Shown here: positions 8,959 to 17,902 of the stretch, one piece after another
How positions within the stretch are numbered: position 1 is the stretch's first letter
How the letters are laid out: every line of letters begins with the position of its first letter
Assembly: GCA_964545475.1 (NCBI GenBank)
Contig: CAZJGG010000023.1
Span: 1 to 42,714 of the forward strand
Length of the DNA: 42,714 bases
From: CAZJGG01 sp964545475
GTDB taxonomy: Bacteria > Bacillota > Clostridia > Lachnospirales > JAISER01
Direction: 5' to 3'
Position numbers and translations under genes: made by a program
The notes under the pieces: model-generated
Told to the model about the DNA's origin: nothing
What the model saw: only the letters and a program-made list of their open reading frames with translations
The model's database searches: none

Positions 8959-9873
8959 ATGAAGAAATTTTTAAAAGCTGCTATTTTGCTGTCTATACCG
9001 GCGGCAATAAATTATATTATAGCTAAAACAGCGAATAAACGTATTAACGATGGTTTTAAAGAGCAAACTCTTAAATGGAAACATGGTAACGTTAATTATA
9101 TAGTAGAGGGCGAAGGCGAACCAATTTTATTAATTCACGACATTAAAAACGGGTTTTCCCTTAAAGAATGGAAATGTCATATTAGCGAGCTTTCTAAAAA
9201 TTATAAGGTTTATGCTTTTGACTTTATAGGTTTTGGGCATTCGGAAAAGCCTAATATAAATTATATTGCCTACTTATATGTTTTGTTAATAAACCACTTT
9301 ATAAAACATGTGATAAAGCAAAAGGCAAATGTTATAGCTTCGGGCAAATCCTGCGCATATGCTATTTTGGCATATCAATTTGAGCCAGAGCAGTTTAATA
9401 AAATTATGCTTATTTCCCCAGAAGGTATTGAAAGCGACCTTTCTTTCCCGGAAAACAAGCATGTATTTTTGCGTTGGCTTTTTGAGTCCCCTTTAATTGG
9501 CACTACCTTATATAATATTGTTTCTTCTAAACTATATTTTAAGCTTTGTTACAACAACTTGCCTTTAAACCCAAAAAGCCTTTGTCATTCGGCTCATTAC
9601 GGCGGCATTTATGGTAAAATGCCTTTTGCAGCAAACAAAAGCTACTTTTTAAATGCATCTATAACTCATGTACTTCCTAACGTAAAAGTTCCTTTAAAAA
9701 TAATATTTGGGGCAGAAAACTTAAATAAAACCAAGAAATCTCTTAAAAAAATAAAAAAACTTAACAAAATCGCTCAGTTTGTTGTTTTTAAAAATACAAA
9801 GCAATATCCACATTTAGAACGCCCTGTTAGGTTTTTGGAAATTTGTAATATGTTTTTTAATGTACATCTATAA
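8959..9873 (+). CDS. Alpha/beta hydrolase fold protein, membrane-anchored
   Basis: The N-terminus has one hydrophobic segment (about residues 4-22), suggesting a membrane anchor with the catalytic domain attached. The fold is seen from the oxyanion region LLIHDI, the strand/turn YAFDFIGFGHSEKP, the nucleophile elbow ASGKSCA (Ser131) and a late His in YPHLERP. The elbow reads GKSCA where GxSxG is usual. The acid position (GAEN) is also atypical, so activity may be altered. An AAGGAG SD lies before the ATG. The substrate is unknown. It is convergent with cwlD across a shared terminator. Confidence 0.8.
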   Translation: MKKFLKAAILLSIPAAINYIIAKTANKRINDGFKEQTLKWKHGNVNYIVEGEGEPILLIHDIKNGFSLKEWKCHISELSKNYKVYAFDFIGFGHSEKPNINYIAYLYVLLINHFIKHVIKQKANVIASGKSCAYAILAYQFEPEQFNKIMLISPEGIESDLSFPENKHVFLRWLFESPLIGTTLYNIVSSKLYFKLCYNNLPLNPKSLCHSAHYGGIYGKMPFAANKSYFLNASITHVLPNVKVPLKIIFGAENLNKTKKSLKKIKKLNKIAQFVVFKNTKQYPHLERPVRFLEICNMFFNVHL

Positions 9874-9886
9874 TTTATAAAAGCAA

Positions 9887-9940
9887 AAAGTGAGTTCGAC
9901 TGTTTTCATCTCATCGAACCCACTTTATTTTTGTTTTTTA
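9887..9940. terminator. Bidirectional intrinsic terminator
   Basis: A 13-bp stem with one mismatch (9887-9899 against 9914-9926) is flanked by an A-run on the left and a long T-rich tract on the right. It serves the convergent genes at 8959 and 9938. Its arms, GTGAGTTCGA and TCGAACCCAC, match the ends of the foldback element at 25880. Confidence 0.8.
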
Positions 9941-10627
9941 TTTTTCATTTTCTTCAAAATATGCAATTATTCCTTTATAAATGCCCCACGCCATTTTTTC
10001 TTGATACTCGTCTTGTGTTAGCTTCTTTTTATCTCCATAGTTTGTTAAAAATCCACATTCAACTATAACAGCCGGAACCGTTGTTTTTCTTAATATAAAA
10101 TAATTATGATTTGATTTCGCCTCCATTTTGTTTTTTTGGCTTAAAAACATTTTTACCTCTGCTTGGATTTTTTCCGCAAGCATTTTGCTTTTTTCGGAAT
10201 TATCAAAATAGAAAACTTGTGTTCCCGAAACGTTTGGAGATTGATACGCATTTTGGTGAACGCTTATTAACAAATCTGCTTTACTTGTGTTTGCGATTAA
10301 CTTCCTGTCCGCCATATCTTGAGATTTTTTATTGCCAAGAGCCTCATCTTCAATTCTTGTCATAATAACATATGAGCCTCCTTGTTCTAAGTATCCCTGT
10401 AATTTTTTTGCAATTTGTAAATTTATGTCTTTTTCTAAAATTTCTCCAGCAACTTTCCCAGGATCCCATCCACCGTGGCCTGCATCTATTATTATAATTT
10501 TTTTTGAAACAGGCATTGCAAACGTTGCAACGGCTTCGTTTCTTATTGAGCTGAAAAAGCTGATGGAAATTACGACTATGTAAAACACGATTAGGATTTG
10601 TTCTTTCCTTATACTTATTATTCTCAT
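9938..10627 (-). CDS. cwlD: Germination-specific N-acetylmuramoyl-L-alanine amidase CwlD
   Basis: This Zn amidase (Amidase_3) removes stem peptides from cortex glycans as the first step toward muramic delta-lactam in spore peptidoglycan. It has an N-terminal membrane/signal segment (about residues 8-30). The zinc ligands are H51 (DAGHGG), E65 (EKDIN) and H124 (SVHQN). The catalytic Glu is E190 (IVECGFLTN). The 229-residue length and lack of cell-wall repeats fit CwlD rather than a vegetative autolysin. It supports a spore-forming host. A C-terminal EENEK tail ends at the shared terminator. Confidence 0.9.
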   Translation of the reverse strand: MRIISIRKEQILIVFYIVVISISFFSSIRNEAVATFAMPVSKKIIIIDAGHGGWDPGKVAGEILEKDINLQIAKKLQGYLEQGGSYVIMTRIEDEALGNKKSQDMADRKLIANTSKADLLISVHQNAYQSPNVSGTQVFYFDNSEKSKMLAEKIQAEVKMFLSQKNKMEAKSNHNYFILRKTTVPAVIVECGFLTNYGDKKKLTQDEYQEKMAWGIYKGIIAYFEENEK

Positions 10628-11066
10628 AAAGCCTCCAAAATTACTTTATTAGTATATTTGCGTAGTTACATTTACATTTATTAATTTTATTCGGCTTATT
10701 TTAGCTTTATACATGCATTTTGTTTTTTTTACACAATTTACATTATATAAATTTTCCGCATTTGCAAATAATAATTTCAACGTCAAAATTTGTTTGTCGT
10801 TATTTAATACTAATTTCAAATAAATTCATTGATTGGAAATAGTATAAATTGTTTTTTACGAGCGGTGTCTTAGCCGCCGCTGACTAAAGGCATGGATGTC
10901 TATAGCTATTTGCAAAAACATAAACAGCTATGTTCGCAGGAACAGCGGTGAAACGTTTGCCGTTCCTGTTCCACACCTGTTAATGTTTTGTCAAATTGCT
11001 CTATATGAACCAGTATTCAATGCACGTTCGTATAAAAAAATATTATATATCATGGAGGAAAATATT
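10628..11066 (+). promoter_or_regulatory. Long leader upstream of flagellin with a large stem-loop
   Basis: This 439-bp stretch has no credible gene. The first 220 bp are very AT-rich. I could not find a sigma-28 type promoter (a GCCGATAA-like -10). From 10897 to about 11015 lies a long imperfect hairpin: ATAGCTATTTGC and CAAAAACATAAACAG on the left pair with CTGTTAATGTTTTG and CAAATTGCTCTAT on the right. An inner stem pairs CAGGAAC with GTTCCTG. Related sequence occurs at 18025 and 38043. The hairpin would lie in the 5' untranslated region of the flagellin mRNA, ending about 50 bp before the start codon. Confidence 0.5.
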
Positions 11067-12545
11067 ATGAGTAATATGGTTATTAATACAAATGTTTTAG
11101 CACTTTATTCACATAGAGCGATGAAAACTGTTGGTGAACAGCAGGCGAAGGCTTCTAAAAGGCTTTCAACAGGATTAAGAATAAATTCCGCAGCAGATGA
11201 TGCAGCAGGTCTTGCGATTTCCGAAAAAATGCGTTCACAAATAAGAGGTCTTAATCAGGCTTCAAAAAATGCACAAGATGCTGTTTCTCTTATTCAAACA
11301 GCCGAAGGTGGTATGCAGGAAATTGACAACATGCTTCAAAGAATCAGAGAGCTTGTTGTTCAAGCTTCTAACGATACAAACGAGCATAATCAGCTTGGAA
11401 CAGGCGACCGTCAAAAAATGCAGGACGAGGTTAATCAGCTTGTTGCCGAAATCGACTCCATGTCTGAAAGAGTTGAGTTTAACAAAAAGAAAGTAATTAA
11501 CGGCGAATATGCCAACCCTCAAGAAATACTTGACCAACGCAATAAACAGTTAGACGCTGCAACAACGGAGCAAGCGTCAGCGGCTGTTGTTTCTGCGGCT
11601 GCTAACACTGATTTAATTGCTGCGCAAGCGGCTATTACGACTTTTGCAAACGCTAATTATACTGCTTATACCACTGAACTTGGAAATTTCCAAACAAGCG
11701 AAAAAGCTTTTGAAAAAGGCTTTGCCGATATAACAAGTGATGCGAATTATACTTTAATGCTTGCAGAAGCTGTTGGTGCTGGTGCTCCTGCATATGGCGG
11801 AACAACAGCAAATGAGCTTTACGATTATTTAAAAGCTAATGCCGGTACAATAACTACTCCGGCTTATGCAACCCTCGCTACAACTTTTACGGGCTTAGGT
11901 GATACTAACGTTACAAATGCAAATAATTTGAAAACCGCTACAGAAAACTGGAACGCCGACGTCACAGGTCAAAAAGATTTAAGAAACTTAAAACTTATTG
12001 AATCAACAGCTATTAAAACAAAAAAAGCGGCGGATAAAAAGCTAGCCTTGACTACAAAAAAACTCAATACGGCAACGGCATTACAAATTGCAGCAACAAA
12101 TGCTGTCATCGCCTCAGCCGGCAATACTAAAGAGCTTTATTTCCAAGTTGGTGCAAACTCTAACCAAGGGCTTGAACTAAACATTGGTACAATTAAATCA
12201 AGTACTCTTGGTATCGGTGACGGTTTAGGAAATACTACAATAGACTTGTTAAAAGACACAGGTGCTGAAATCACCGGCGTTTTAGATACAATTGACACAG
12301 CAATATCTTACGTGACAACTGAACGTTCCAAACTCGGTGCGGCACAGAACAGGCTTGAATACACTATGAAGAGCCTTGACATTTCTTCCGAAAACTTATC
12401 TGCTTCCGAATCTCGTATCCGTGACGCTGATATGGCTAAAGAAATGATGGATTTGACAAAAGCAAACGTTTTACAACAGGCTGCTATGTCTATGCTTGCT
12501 CAGTCAAACCAAGCACCACAAAACATTTTACAATTACTTCGATAA
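11067..12545 (+). CDS. fliC: Flagellin
   Basis: It forms the flagellar filament. The conserved N-terminal D0/D1 region (MVINTNVLALYSHRAMK, LRINSAADDAAGLAISEKM) and the C-terminal D1/D0 region (SRIRDADMAKEMM, ending APQNILQLLR) flank a variable Ala/Thr-rich centre (about residues 155-400). The start is the ATG at 11067 (MSNMVINTN), preceded by GGAGGAA; an upstream in-frame extension to 10896 lies in the hairpin leader and is not flagellin-like. The length is 492 residues. The centre has no recognised domain and is low-complexity in Ala/Thr, possibly surface-exposed and glycosylated. Confidence 0.96.
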   Translation: MSNMVINTNVLALYSHRAMKTVGEQQAKASKRLSTGLRINSAADDAAGLAISEKMRSQIRGLNQASKNAQDAVSLIQTAEGGMQEIDNMLQRIRELVVQASNDTNEHNQLGTGDRQKMQDEVNQLVAEIDSMSERVEFNKKKVINGEYANPQEILDQRNKQLDAATTEQASAAVVSAAANTDLIAAQAAITTFANANYTAYTTELGNFQTSEKAFEKGFADITSDANYTLMLAEAVGAGAPAYGGTTANELYDYLKANAGTITTPAYATLATTFTGLGDTNVTNANNLKTATENWNADVTGQKDLRNLKLIESTAIKTKKAADKKLALTTKKLNTATALQIAATNAVIASAGNTKELYFQVGANSNQGLELNIGTIKSSTLGIGDGLGNTTIDLLKDTGAEITGVLDTIDTAISYVTTERSKLGAAQNRLEYTMKSLDISSENLSASESRIRDADMAKEMMDLTKANVLQQAAMSMLAQSNQAPQNILQLLR

Positions 12546-12550
12546 TCATT

Positions 12551-12591
12551 AAAAAGCAGAGATCCCCTGAATTGGAATCTCTGCTTTTTTT
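12551..12591 (+). terminator. Intrinsic terminator of flagellin
   Basis: A 13-bp perfect stem (12551-12563 with 12577-12589) is followed by a T-run. It begins 5 bp after the flagellin stop codon. Confidence 0.92.
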
Positions 12592-12635
12592 ACTTTTGCT
12601 AACCAGATTTTTAGATTCACATTAAGAAAAAGAGA

Positions 12636-12664
12636 TTGCATAACTATACAGAACTTTGTACAAT
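12636..12664 (+). promoter_or_regulatory. Sigma-A promoter of the lipoprotein gene
   Basis: TTGCAT (12636-12641) and TACAAT (12659-12664) have an ideal 17-bp spacer. The SD (GAGGTG) follows only about 8 bp after the -10, so the leader is very short. Confidence 0.7.
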
Positions 12665-12683
12665 GTAGGATGAGGTGTTCATA

Positions 12684-13144
12684 ATGAAAATAAGCCAAAT
12701 CCTATTAATAACTATTGCAACTTTTTTGAGCCTGATATTCAATAGCTGTACAAAAATTTCTGAAAACAAAGTACACCAAGAATTATCTCCGGAAGAAACT
12801 GTTCAGTACTATTTTGAGGCATTCAATAATAAAGACCAAGATAAAATGGAATCGGTCGTTCACGAAGATAAAAAAAGTTTAGTATATGCATTGGAAAATT
12901 CAATTCAAGTCAAGCTAATAGAATGTAAAGAAGAAACTGATAATAATAAGATTTTAAATGATGTCATAAACTCATCTTTCTACAGCGATGCATATGAAAA
13001 AAAATCATTAATACAGTTTTTAATATTGAATATAAGCCAGGTTTACCAAGTGGAGGTTTTTCAAATGGAAATTATAATTATAAATATTACTTAGTAAATG
13101 AAAACGAAAACTCAAAATGGTTCATTTATATGTGGGGGAACTAA
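12684..13144 (+). pseudogene. DUF4829-like lipoprotein, frameshifted in an A8 run
   Basis: The start at 12684 (MKISQILLI) has an SD (GAGGTG). A hydrophobic signal segment ends in a weak lipobox (FNSC). The body (LSPEETVQYYFEAFNNKDQ) resembles DUF4829/NTF2-like lipoproteins. The frame opened at the ATG ends at 13094 in a nonsense tail. A second frame entered at the A8 run (12997-13004) reads VFNIEYKPGLPSGGF, then SKWFIYMWGN and a stop at 13142-13144, which looks like a proper C-terminus. One extra A would restore about 153 residues. It may be a sequencing error, a phase-variable tract or real decay. Confidence 0.7.
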
Positions 13145-13159
13145 AGAATGTCTATAAAC

Positions 13160-13480
13160 TGATTCACTTACTGATTGATTCATGAGCATTACCCAGCATA
13201 AAATTTGCTGTGATTTTTGCACAAATAATCCGCCGTTTANNNNNNNNNNNNNNNNNNNNNNNNNNNNNNNNNNNNNNNNNNNNNNNNNNNNNNNNNNNNN
13301 NNNNNNNNNNNNNNNNNNNNNNNNNNNNNNNNNNNNNNNAGCATTACCCAGCATAAAATTTGCTGTGATTTTTGCACAAATAATCCGCCGTTTACTAGCG
13401 GTAGACAATGGATTATTTGTGCAAAGATGACAGTGAATTTTGTCGTTGGAAATTTATGCAGGAATTAATTAGTTCTTACT
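13160..13480. repeat. Foldback element interrupted by the scaffold gap
   Basis: This is the same family as 18638-18800: both share GCATAAAATTTGCTGTG-like sequence, CACAAATAATCCG and a central TTTACTAGCGGTA palindrome. The right arm ends at about 13480, directly at the stop codon of the PG-binding gene. The left arm is more diverged. Once the artificial gap and duplicated 55 bp are removed, the element would be about 165 bp. Confidence 0.65.
13240..13339. other. Scaffold gap of 100 N
   Basis: Exactly 100 N. The 55 bp before the gap (13185-13239) are identical to the 55 bp after it (13340-13394), so the two contig ends probably overlap and the gap length is a placeholder. Confidence 0.97.
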
Positions 13481-16400
13481 CAACATTTAATTGGAGGCGG
13501 ATAAAGGGAGTCTAACGCATACCAGGTAAACCTCCCGATAACTCCATCTGGGGTTAATCTATTTGCATCCTGAAACATTTTTACAGATGTTTGAGTTGCA
13601 GCATCGAAATAACCCGAAATTGGCCCTGTATAATAAAGCAAAGTTGTTAATTCGTTTTGAACCCTTGTAACATATGGGCCGCTATCACCAAGTCTTAAAG
13701 TGGGGCGTGGTCCTTCCGGAGGTTCTTCCGGCGGCTGGGGTTCTGTAAGCTCATAAAGCTTAACCCATGTTGCTTTTCCAACAATTCCGTCCGATAATAG
13801 ATTATTATCCCGTTGGAATGCTTTAACCGCATTTTCCGTTTCTGTTCCAAAGCTTCCGGTTATGGATGGATAAAAATATCCTAAAATTTTTAATTTTGAT
13901 TGTAAAATAACAACATAATCTCCTGTAGAACCAAATTTAATAACAGGGTTTTCAGAGGGAGGCCTTTCGGAAAATTGATCAAGCTTAGCCCATGTTGCCG
14001 GACCAACAATACCGTCGGCTGGAAGCCCTATTGCATTTTGATAACGTTTAACGGCAGCAGTTGTACCAGCCCCGAAGAATCCGTCAACACTTGCTGAATA
14101 AAATCCAAGAGCCTTAAGCTTAGTCTGCAGTTCAACTACATATTCACCTTTAGAGCCTTCTTTAAGTGTTGGCTTGTTTGTTACAGGCGGCTGTTCCGGC
14201 GGTGTAGGTACGTTTGCTTTATCTAAAGCATCCCAGGTTATGCTGTCCACAATGCCGTTTGCTACAAGTCCTTTTGACGCCTGAAAACTACGTACGGCAC
14301 TTTCAGTTAAAGGGCCGAATACCCCGTCTACTGTTCCGTTAAAAAAACCTAATTGTTTAAGTCTTTCCTGTAATTGTACTACATATTCTCCCTTTGAACC
14401 AACGCTTAAGGTTGGTCTGGACGGTGGTTTTGGTGTTGCCGTCGCCGCATCCAAAGCCCTCCATGTAGATATACCCACTATGCCGTCCACTGTAAGCCTG
14501 TTATCTCTTTGAAATGCCCTAACGGCCGCCGCCGTTTTCGGTCCGAATTTACCGTCGGCAGCATCCACCAAATAACCTATACTAATAAGCATTTGTTGAA
14601 GAGCATAAACATAGTCTCCGCTGTCACCCTCTCTTAAAACAGGGCGTTTTTCCGGCGGCGGCAATTCGTTAGACGGAGGTTTTTGTGCGCTAACCTCCTC
14701 AAGCTTATTCCATGTTAAACGCCCAACGATACCGTCATTTGTAAGCCCATATGCCTTTTGGAATGCCTTTACAGCATCTTTAGTTCTAGGCCCGAAAACC
14801 CCGTCTGCTACTCCCGTTAAATACCCTAAATCAATTAATATCCTTTGCAAATATACAACATCATCGCCTCTTGAACCTTCCTTTAAAACAGGGCGGCCTT
14901 CTGCTGTTGCACTTACTTTAGGGCCTGCGACCGCATCAAGGTAATTCCATGTATCCTCCCCGATAACACCGTCGGGGAAAACGCCGTGGTCTCGCTGAAA
15001 AGAGCGAACAGCCGCCGCTGTTTTCTGTTCAAATTTTCCATCACCTTCACCAATTAAATAATCAAGCTCATACAAAATCTGCTGCAAGTAATAAACGTAC
15101 TCTCCTGACATACCTTCACGCAAGACAGGTTTTTCCCCGTTTTCATATAAAAAGCCGTGGGGTTTTGAATTTTGATAATTATCTTCATATGGCATGTTAT
15201 TCATTAGAGGGTTATCCAGTATAACGGGCTTATCTTCTTTATGTATAATTTCGCCTTCCATGTAAAAAGACATACCTTTGTTTTGATTTTCATTATTTAA
15301 TTTGTTATCTTGTTGTACTCCTTCACCACAACCGCAACCTTTATTATAATCTCCTTCCTCTTCATTTTCTTCAACACTTTCATTTTCTGAATTTTTTTGA
15401 TGGTCTTTAGGATTATATATTTTTTCATCATCAATGTTTTTAGTTTTAATATCCTTTGCATTGATTTTAATAGGTGTCAAAGCGGAAAACATTTGGTCAA
15501 GCACATGCCATGTATCCTCACCCACAACGCCGTCTACATATAATCCTGTCATTTCCTGAAATTCTCTAACGCCGCGTTCAGTTTTCTCGCCAAAAATGCC
15601 GTCAATATTGCCGTCATACAGCTTTAATATTGCCAGCTTAGTTTGAAGTTCAAACACATAATCTCCTCTTGAGCCATACTTTAATATTGGCTTTAGATGT
15701 TGACCTGTTCTTTTATGTAAAGATTGGTACATTTGCCCCCAAGTGTTTGCCCCTGCGACACCGTTATCTTTTATGCTATGCTCCCGCTGAAAAGCCCGGA
15801 GCGCAGAATCAGTTTTTTTACAAAACGTTCCATCTGTAAAATCACCATGTATGTATCCTAATACTTTTAAACCTTTTTGCAATTCTATAACAAATTCTCC
15901 ATCGGAACCTCTTTTAACAAACGGTTGACAGCTTTTTTTATGATGAGCCTTAACATCATTTTCTTCATTACAGGTTTTTATTTCTTCCCATTTTTCCGAA
16001 GTATTTTCAGTTTTATGAGTTTTTTGCGTTTTAATATTCTCTTTTTCAATTAATCCTTCCTCACTTTTATTAATTATTCTTATATCGTTATTTTTTTTTG
16101 CTTTAAAAGAAGCCCTAACCTCCCCTATTTTTTCAACTTCAACATTTGAAACTAATTCAATTGCTTTTTCCTTTATTTCTTCCTTAGTTATTTCATTTGC
16201 TTCTTCTTGAACATCTTCTTCATCATTAGTACTTGAAGATTCAAACGCCGCCTGAATATGCATACCTGTTTTTCCTGCAAATGCTTTTTCAAGTGCTAAC
16301 CATGTTTTTTCGTTTACAATTCCGTCTATGCTAAGCCCATAATCGTTTTGAAAGGCCTCTACCGCATTTCTTGTTTTCATGTCGAATGTTGAATGGTCGT

Positions 16401-16491
16401 CGGATACGCTATATTCAAGTGTTTTAAGTACTTTTTTCAAGCGCTCCACCTTTTCGCCTTGCGCGCCCATATGCAAAAAAGGATTGTTCAT
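13480..16491 (-). CDS. Ten-repeat peptidoglycan-binding domain protein
   Basis: The 1003-residue protein has ten PG_binding_1 repeats of about 60-70 residues, each of the form LxxGSxGxYVxxLQ...DGIVGxxTW. Repeat 1 is at residues 8-68. A charged Glu/Lys linker covers about 75-185. Repeats 2-3 are at about 190-332. A second linker with a CGCG cluster (386-389) follows, then seven repeats from about 456 to the end joined by Pro-rich linkers. There is no signal peptide, membrane segment or catalytic domain, so it looks like a structural or scaffold protein; a mother-cell spore-coat or cortex-interface role is an inference. The SD (AGGAGG) is strong. It is divergent from a SpoIID-like gene that also carries this domain. 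Confidence 0.9.
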   Translation of the reverse strand: MNNPFLHMGAQGEKVERLKKVLKTLEYSVSDDHSTFDMKTRNAVEAFQNDYGLSIDGIVNEKTWLALEKAFAGKTGMHIQAAFESSSTNDEEDVQEEANEITKEEIKEKAIELVSNVEVEKIGEVRASFKAKKNNDIRIINKSEEGLIEKENIKTQKTHKTENTSEKWEEIKTCNEENDVKAHHKKSCQPFVKRGSDGEFVIELQKGLKVLGYIHGDFTDGTFCKKTDSALRAFQREHSIKDNGVAGANTWGQMYQSLHKRTGQHLKPILKYGSRGDYVFELQTKLAILKLYDGNIDGIFGEKTERGVREFQEMTGLYVDGVVGEDTWHVLDQMFSALTPIKINAKDIKTKNIDDEKIYNPKDHQKNSENESVEENEEEGDYNKGCGCGEGVQQDNKLNNENQNKGMSFYMEGEIIHKEDKPVILDNPLMNNMPYEDNYQNSKPHGFLYENGEKPVLREGMSGEYVYYLQQILYELDYLIGEGDGKFEQKTAAAVRSFQRDHGVFPDGVIGEDTWNYLDAVAGPKVSATAEGRPVLKEGSRGDDVVYLQRILIDLGYLTGVADGVFGPRTKDAVKAFQKAYGLTNDGIVGRLTWNKLEEVSAQKPPSNELPPPEKRPVLREGDSGDYVYALQQMLISIGYLVDAADGKFGPKTAAAVRAFQRDNRLTVDGIVGISTWRALDAATATPKPPSRPTLSVGSKGEYVVQLQERLKQLGFFNGTVDGVFGPLTESAVRSFQASKGLVANGIVDSITWDALDKANVPTPPEQPPVTNKPTLKEGSKGEYVVELQTKLKALGFYSASVDGFFGAGTTAAVKRYQNAIGLPADGIVGPATWAKLDQFSERPPSENPVIKFGSTGDYVVILQSKLKILGYFYPSITGSFGTETENAVKAFQRDNNLLSDGIVGKATWVKLYELTEPQPPEEPPEGPRPTLRLGDSGPYVTRVQNELTTLLYYTGPISGYFDAATQTSVKMFQDANRLTPDGVIGRFTWYALDSLYPPPIKC

Positions 16492-16593
16492 ATATTACCT
16501 CCTGTATTAACGAATTAAACGCTCTTAACAGTATATTAAGGTAAATAAAAAAATGTTCCACTTTTTTAGTATTATGAATAATATAAATATAGG

Positions 16594-16632
16594 AAACGCT
16601 TAATATGCCATGTATCAACATATTAAGCGTTT
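16594..16632 (+). promoter_or_regulatory. Perfect 14-bp inverted repeat in the divergent promoter region
   Basis: AAACGCTTAATATG (16594-16607) and its exact complement (16619-16632) are separated by 11 bp. The right arm ends 25 bp before the start of the SpoIID-like gene. A half-site-like AAACGCTCTTAA also occurs near 16516, closer to the divergent PG-binding gene. No T-run follows, so it is an operator or mRNA hairpin rather than a terminator. Confidence 0.6.
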
Positions 16633-16657
16633 GCAAAACGGTAAAAGAGGTGAATAT

Positions 16658-17902
16658 ATGGCTACTGGTTTTTTATACGTTCAAGTATTTGCCGATAACA
16701 GAGGTCAGCCTATACCCGGGGCTATTGTAACTGTTAGCGGTGAGAAATACAAGAAATCGTTCAGCACGGATATTTCCGGAGAAACAGAGGTTATAAGCCT
16801 TGAAAGCCCTCCAAAGGATTATTCGTTGCGCCCTCAGGACGAGGTAAGACCTTATTCAGTTTACGATATTTCTGTTGAAAAGCCGGGTTTAGAATCCCAA
16901 ACCATTAAAGCAGTCGAGATTTTTGAAGGAATTACATCATTTCAGGAGGTGTTTTTACGTAGCGCTTCTTCCGGTAAGGAGCATAGTGATGTTTTACAGA
17001 TTGATGAAAATGCATTATGGGAAAATTACCCGCCAAAAATAGAAGTTCTTCCGGCAGATTTACTTCACGACGAAGTACCCCAGACACGTGTATTAACATA
17101 TCCTATAATACCTGAATTTGTTATTGTGCATGATGGCTTGCCTACAAACACTTCAGCACCTAATTACTACGTAAGTTATACAGATTACATAAAAAACGTT
17201 GCTTGCAGCGAAATATACCCGACATGGCCATTAGAAACTTTAAGAGCAAACATTTATGCAATTCAGTCGTTAACAATATCAAGGATTTATTCGGAATGGT
17301 ATTTGTCACAAGGATATAATTTTACGATTACCTCTTCAACACAATTCGACCAAAAGTTTATTTATGGCCGTAACATATTTGTACAAATATCCAACGTTGT
17401 TGATGAGATTTTTAATAAGTACATTAAGAGAGTAGGAGAAAACTATCCGTTTTTCTCTCAATATAACGATGGAATAAAAGTTAACAATATAGGATGGTTG
17501 AGCCAATGGGGCTCTAAGGACTTAGGGGATAAAGGTTTTTCTGCACTTAATATTTTAAAATATTATTATGGATATGATGTCTTTCTTGATTCGGCGGAAA
17601 TTTATGCAGGCATACCTACATCTTTTCCAGGGTATAACTTAACAGTAGGTATTTGTGGTCAGCCTGTTCAAAAAGTTCAGGCAGAGCTAAACTTTATAAG
17701 AAACAGCTATCCCTATATACCAAAAATTTTGTCTGTAGACGGCAATTACGGACCAAATACAAAACTTAGTGTTCAAGCATTTCAGGAAGTTTTCAAAATA
17801 CCTGTAACAGGCGTAGTAGATTTTGCCACATGGTATAGAATATCTTATATTTTTGTTGCAGTGTCGAAAATGCTTGCCGGAAGATATAAACAGCTTGCTT
17901 AG
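16658..17902 (+). CDS. SpoIID-like protein with carboxypeptidase-regulatory and PG-binding domains
   Basis: Three parts are visible. Residues about 3-100 look like a carboxypeptidase-regulatory/Ig-like fold (VQVFADNRGQPIPGAIVTV). Residues about 150-320 resemble SpoIID/LytB: YIKNVACSEIYPTWPLETL with the candidate catalytic Glu at E185, then GWLSQWGSKDLGDKGFSAL and LKYYYG. Residues about 328-395 are one PG_binding_1 repeat. SpoIID is a lytic transglycosylase acting on peptide-free glycan. No signal peptide is visible. The start at 16658 has AGAGGTG. It is divergent from, and probably co-functional with, the ten-repeat protein. Confidence 0.75.
   Translation: MATGFLYVQVFADNRGQPIPGAIVTVSGEKYKKSFSTDISGETEVISLESPPKDYSLRPQDEVRPYSVYDISVEKPGLESQTIKAVEIFEGITSFQEVFLRSASSGKEHSDVLQIDENALWENYPPKIEVLPADLLHDEVPQTRVLTYPIIPEFVIVHDGLPTNTSAPNYYVSYTDYIKNVACSEIYPTWPLETLRANIYAIQSLTISRIYSEWYLSQGYNFTITSSTQFDQKFIYGRNIFVQISNVVDEIFNKYIKRVGENYPFFSQYNDGIKVNNIGWLSQWGSKDLGDKGFSALNILKYYYGYDVFLDSAEIYAGIPTSFPGYNLTVGICGQPVQKVQAELNFIRNSYPYIPKILSVDGNYGPNTKLSVQAFQEVFKIPVTGVVDFATWYRISYIFVAVSKMLAGRYKQLA

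Noticed and set aside
10896..11066. Longer flagellin reading starting at 10896
   Set aside because: It translates the hairpin leader; the family N-terminus and SD fix the start at 11067.
10628..11066. c-di-GMP riboswitch upstream of flagellin
   Set aside because: I looked for a GEMM-type aptamer because it is common before clostridial flagellar genes; the conserved GGACGCAAAG-like core is absent.
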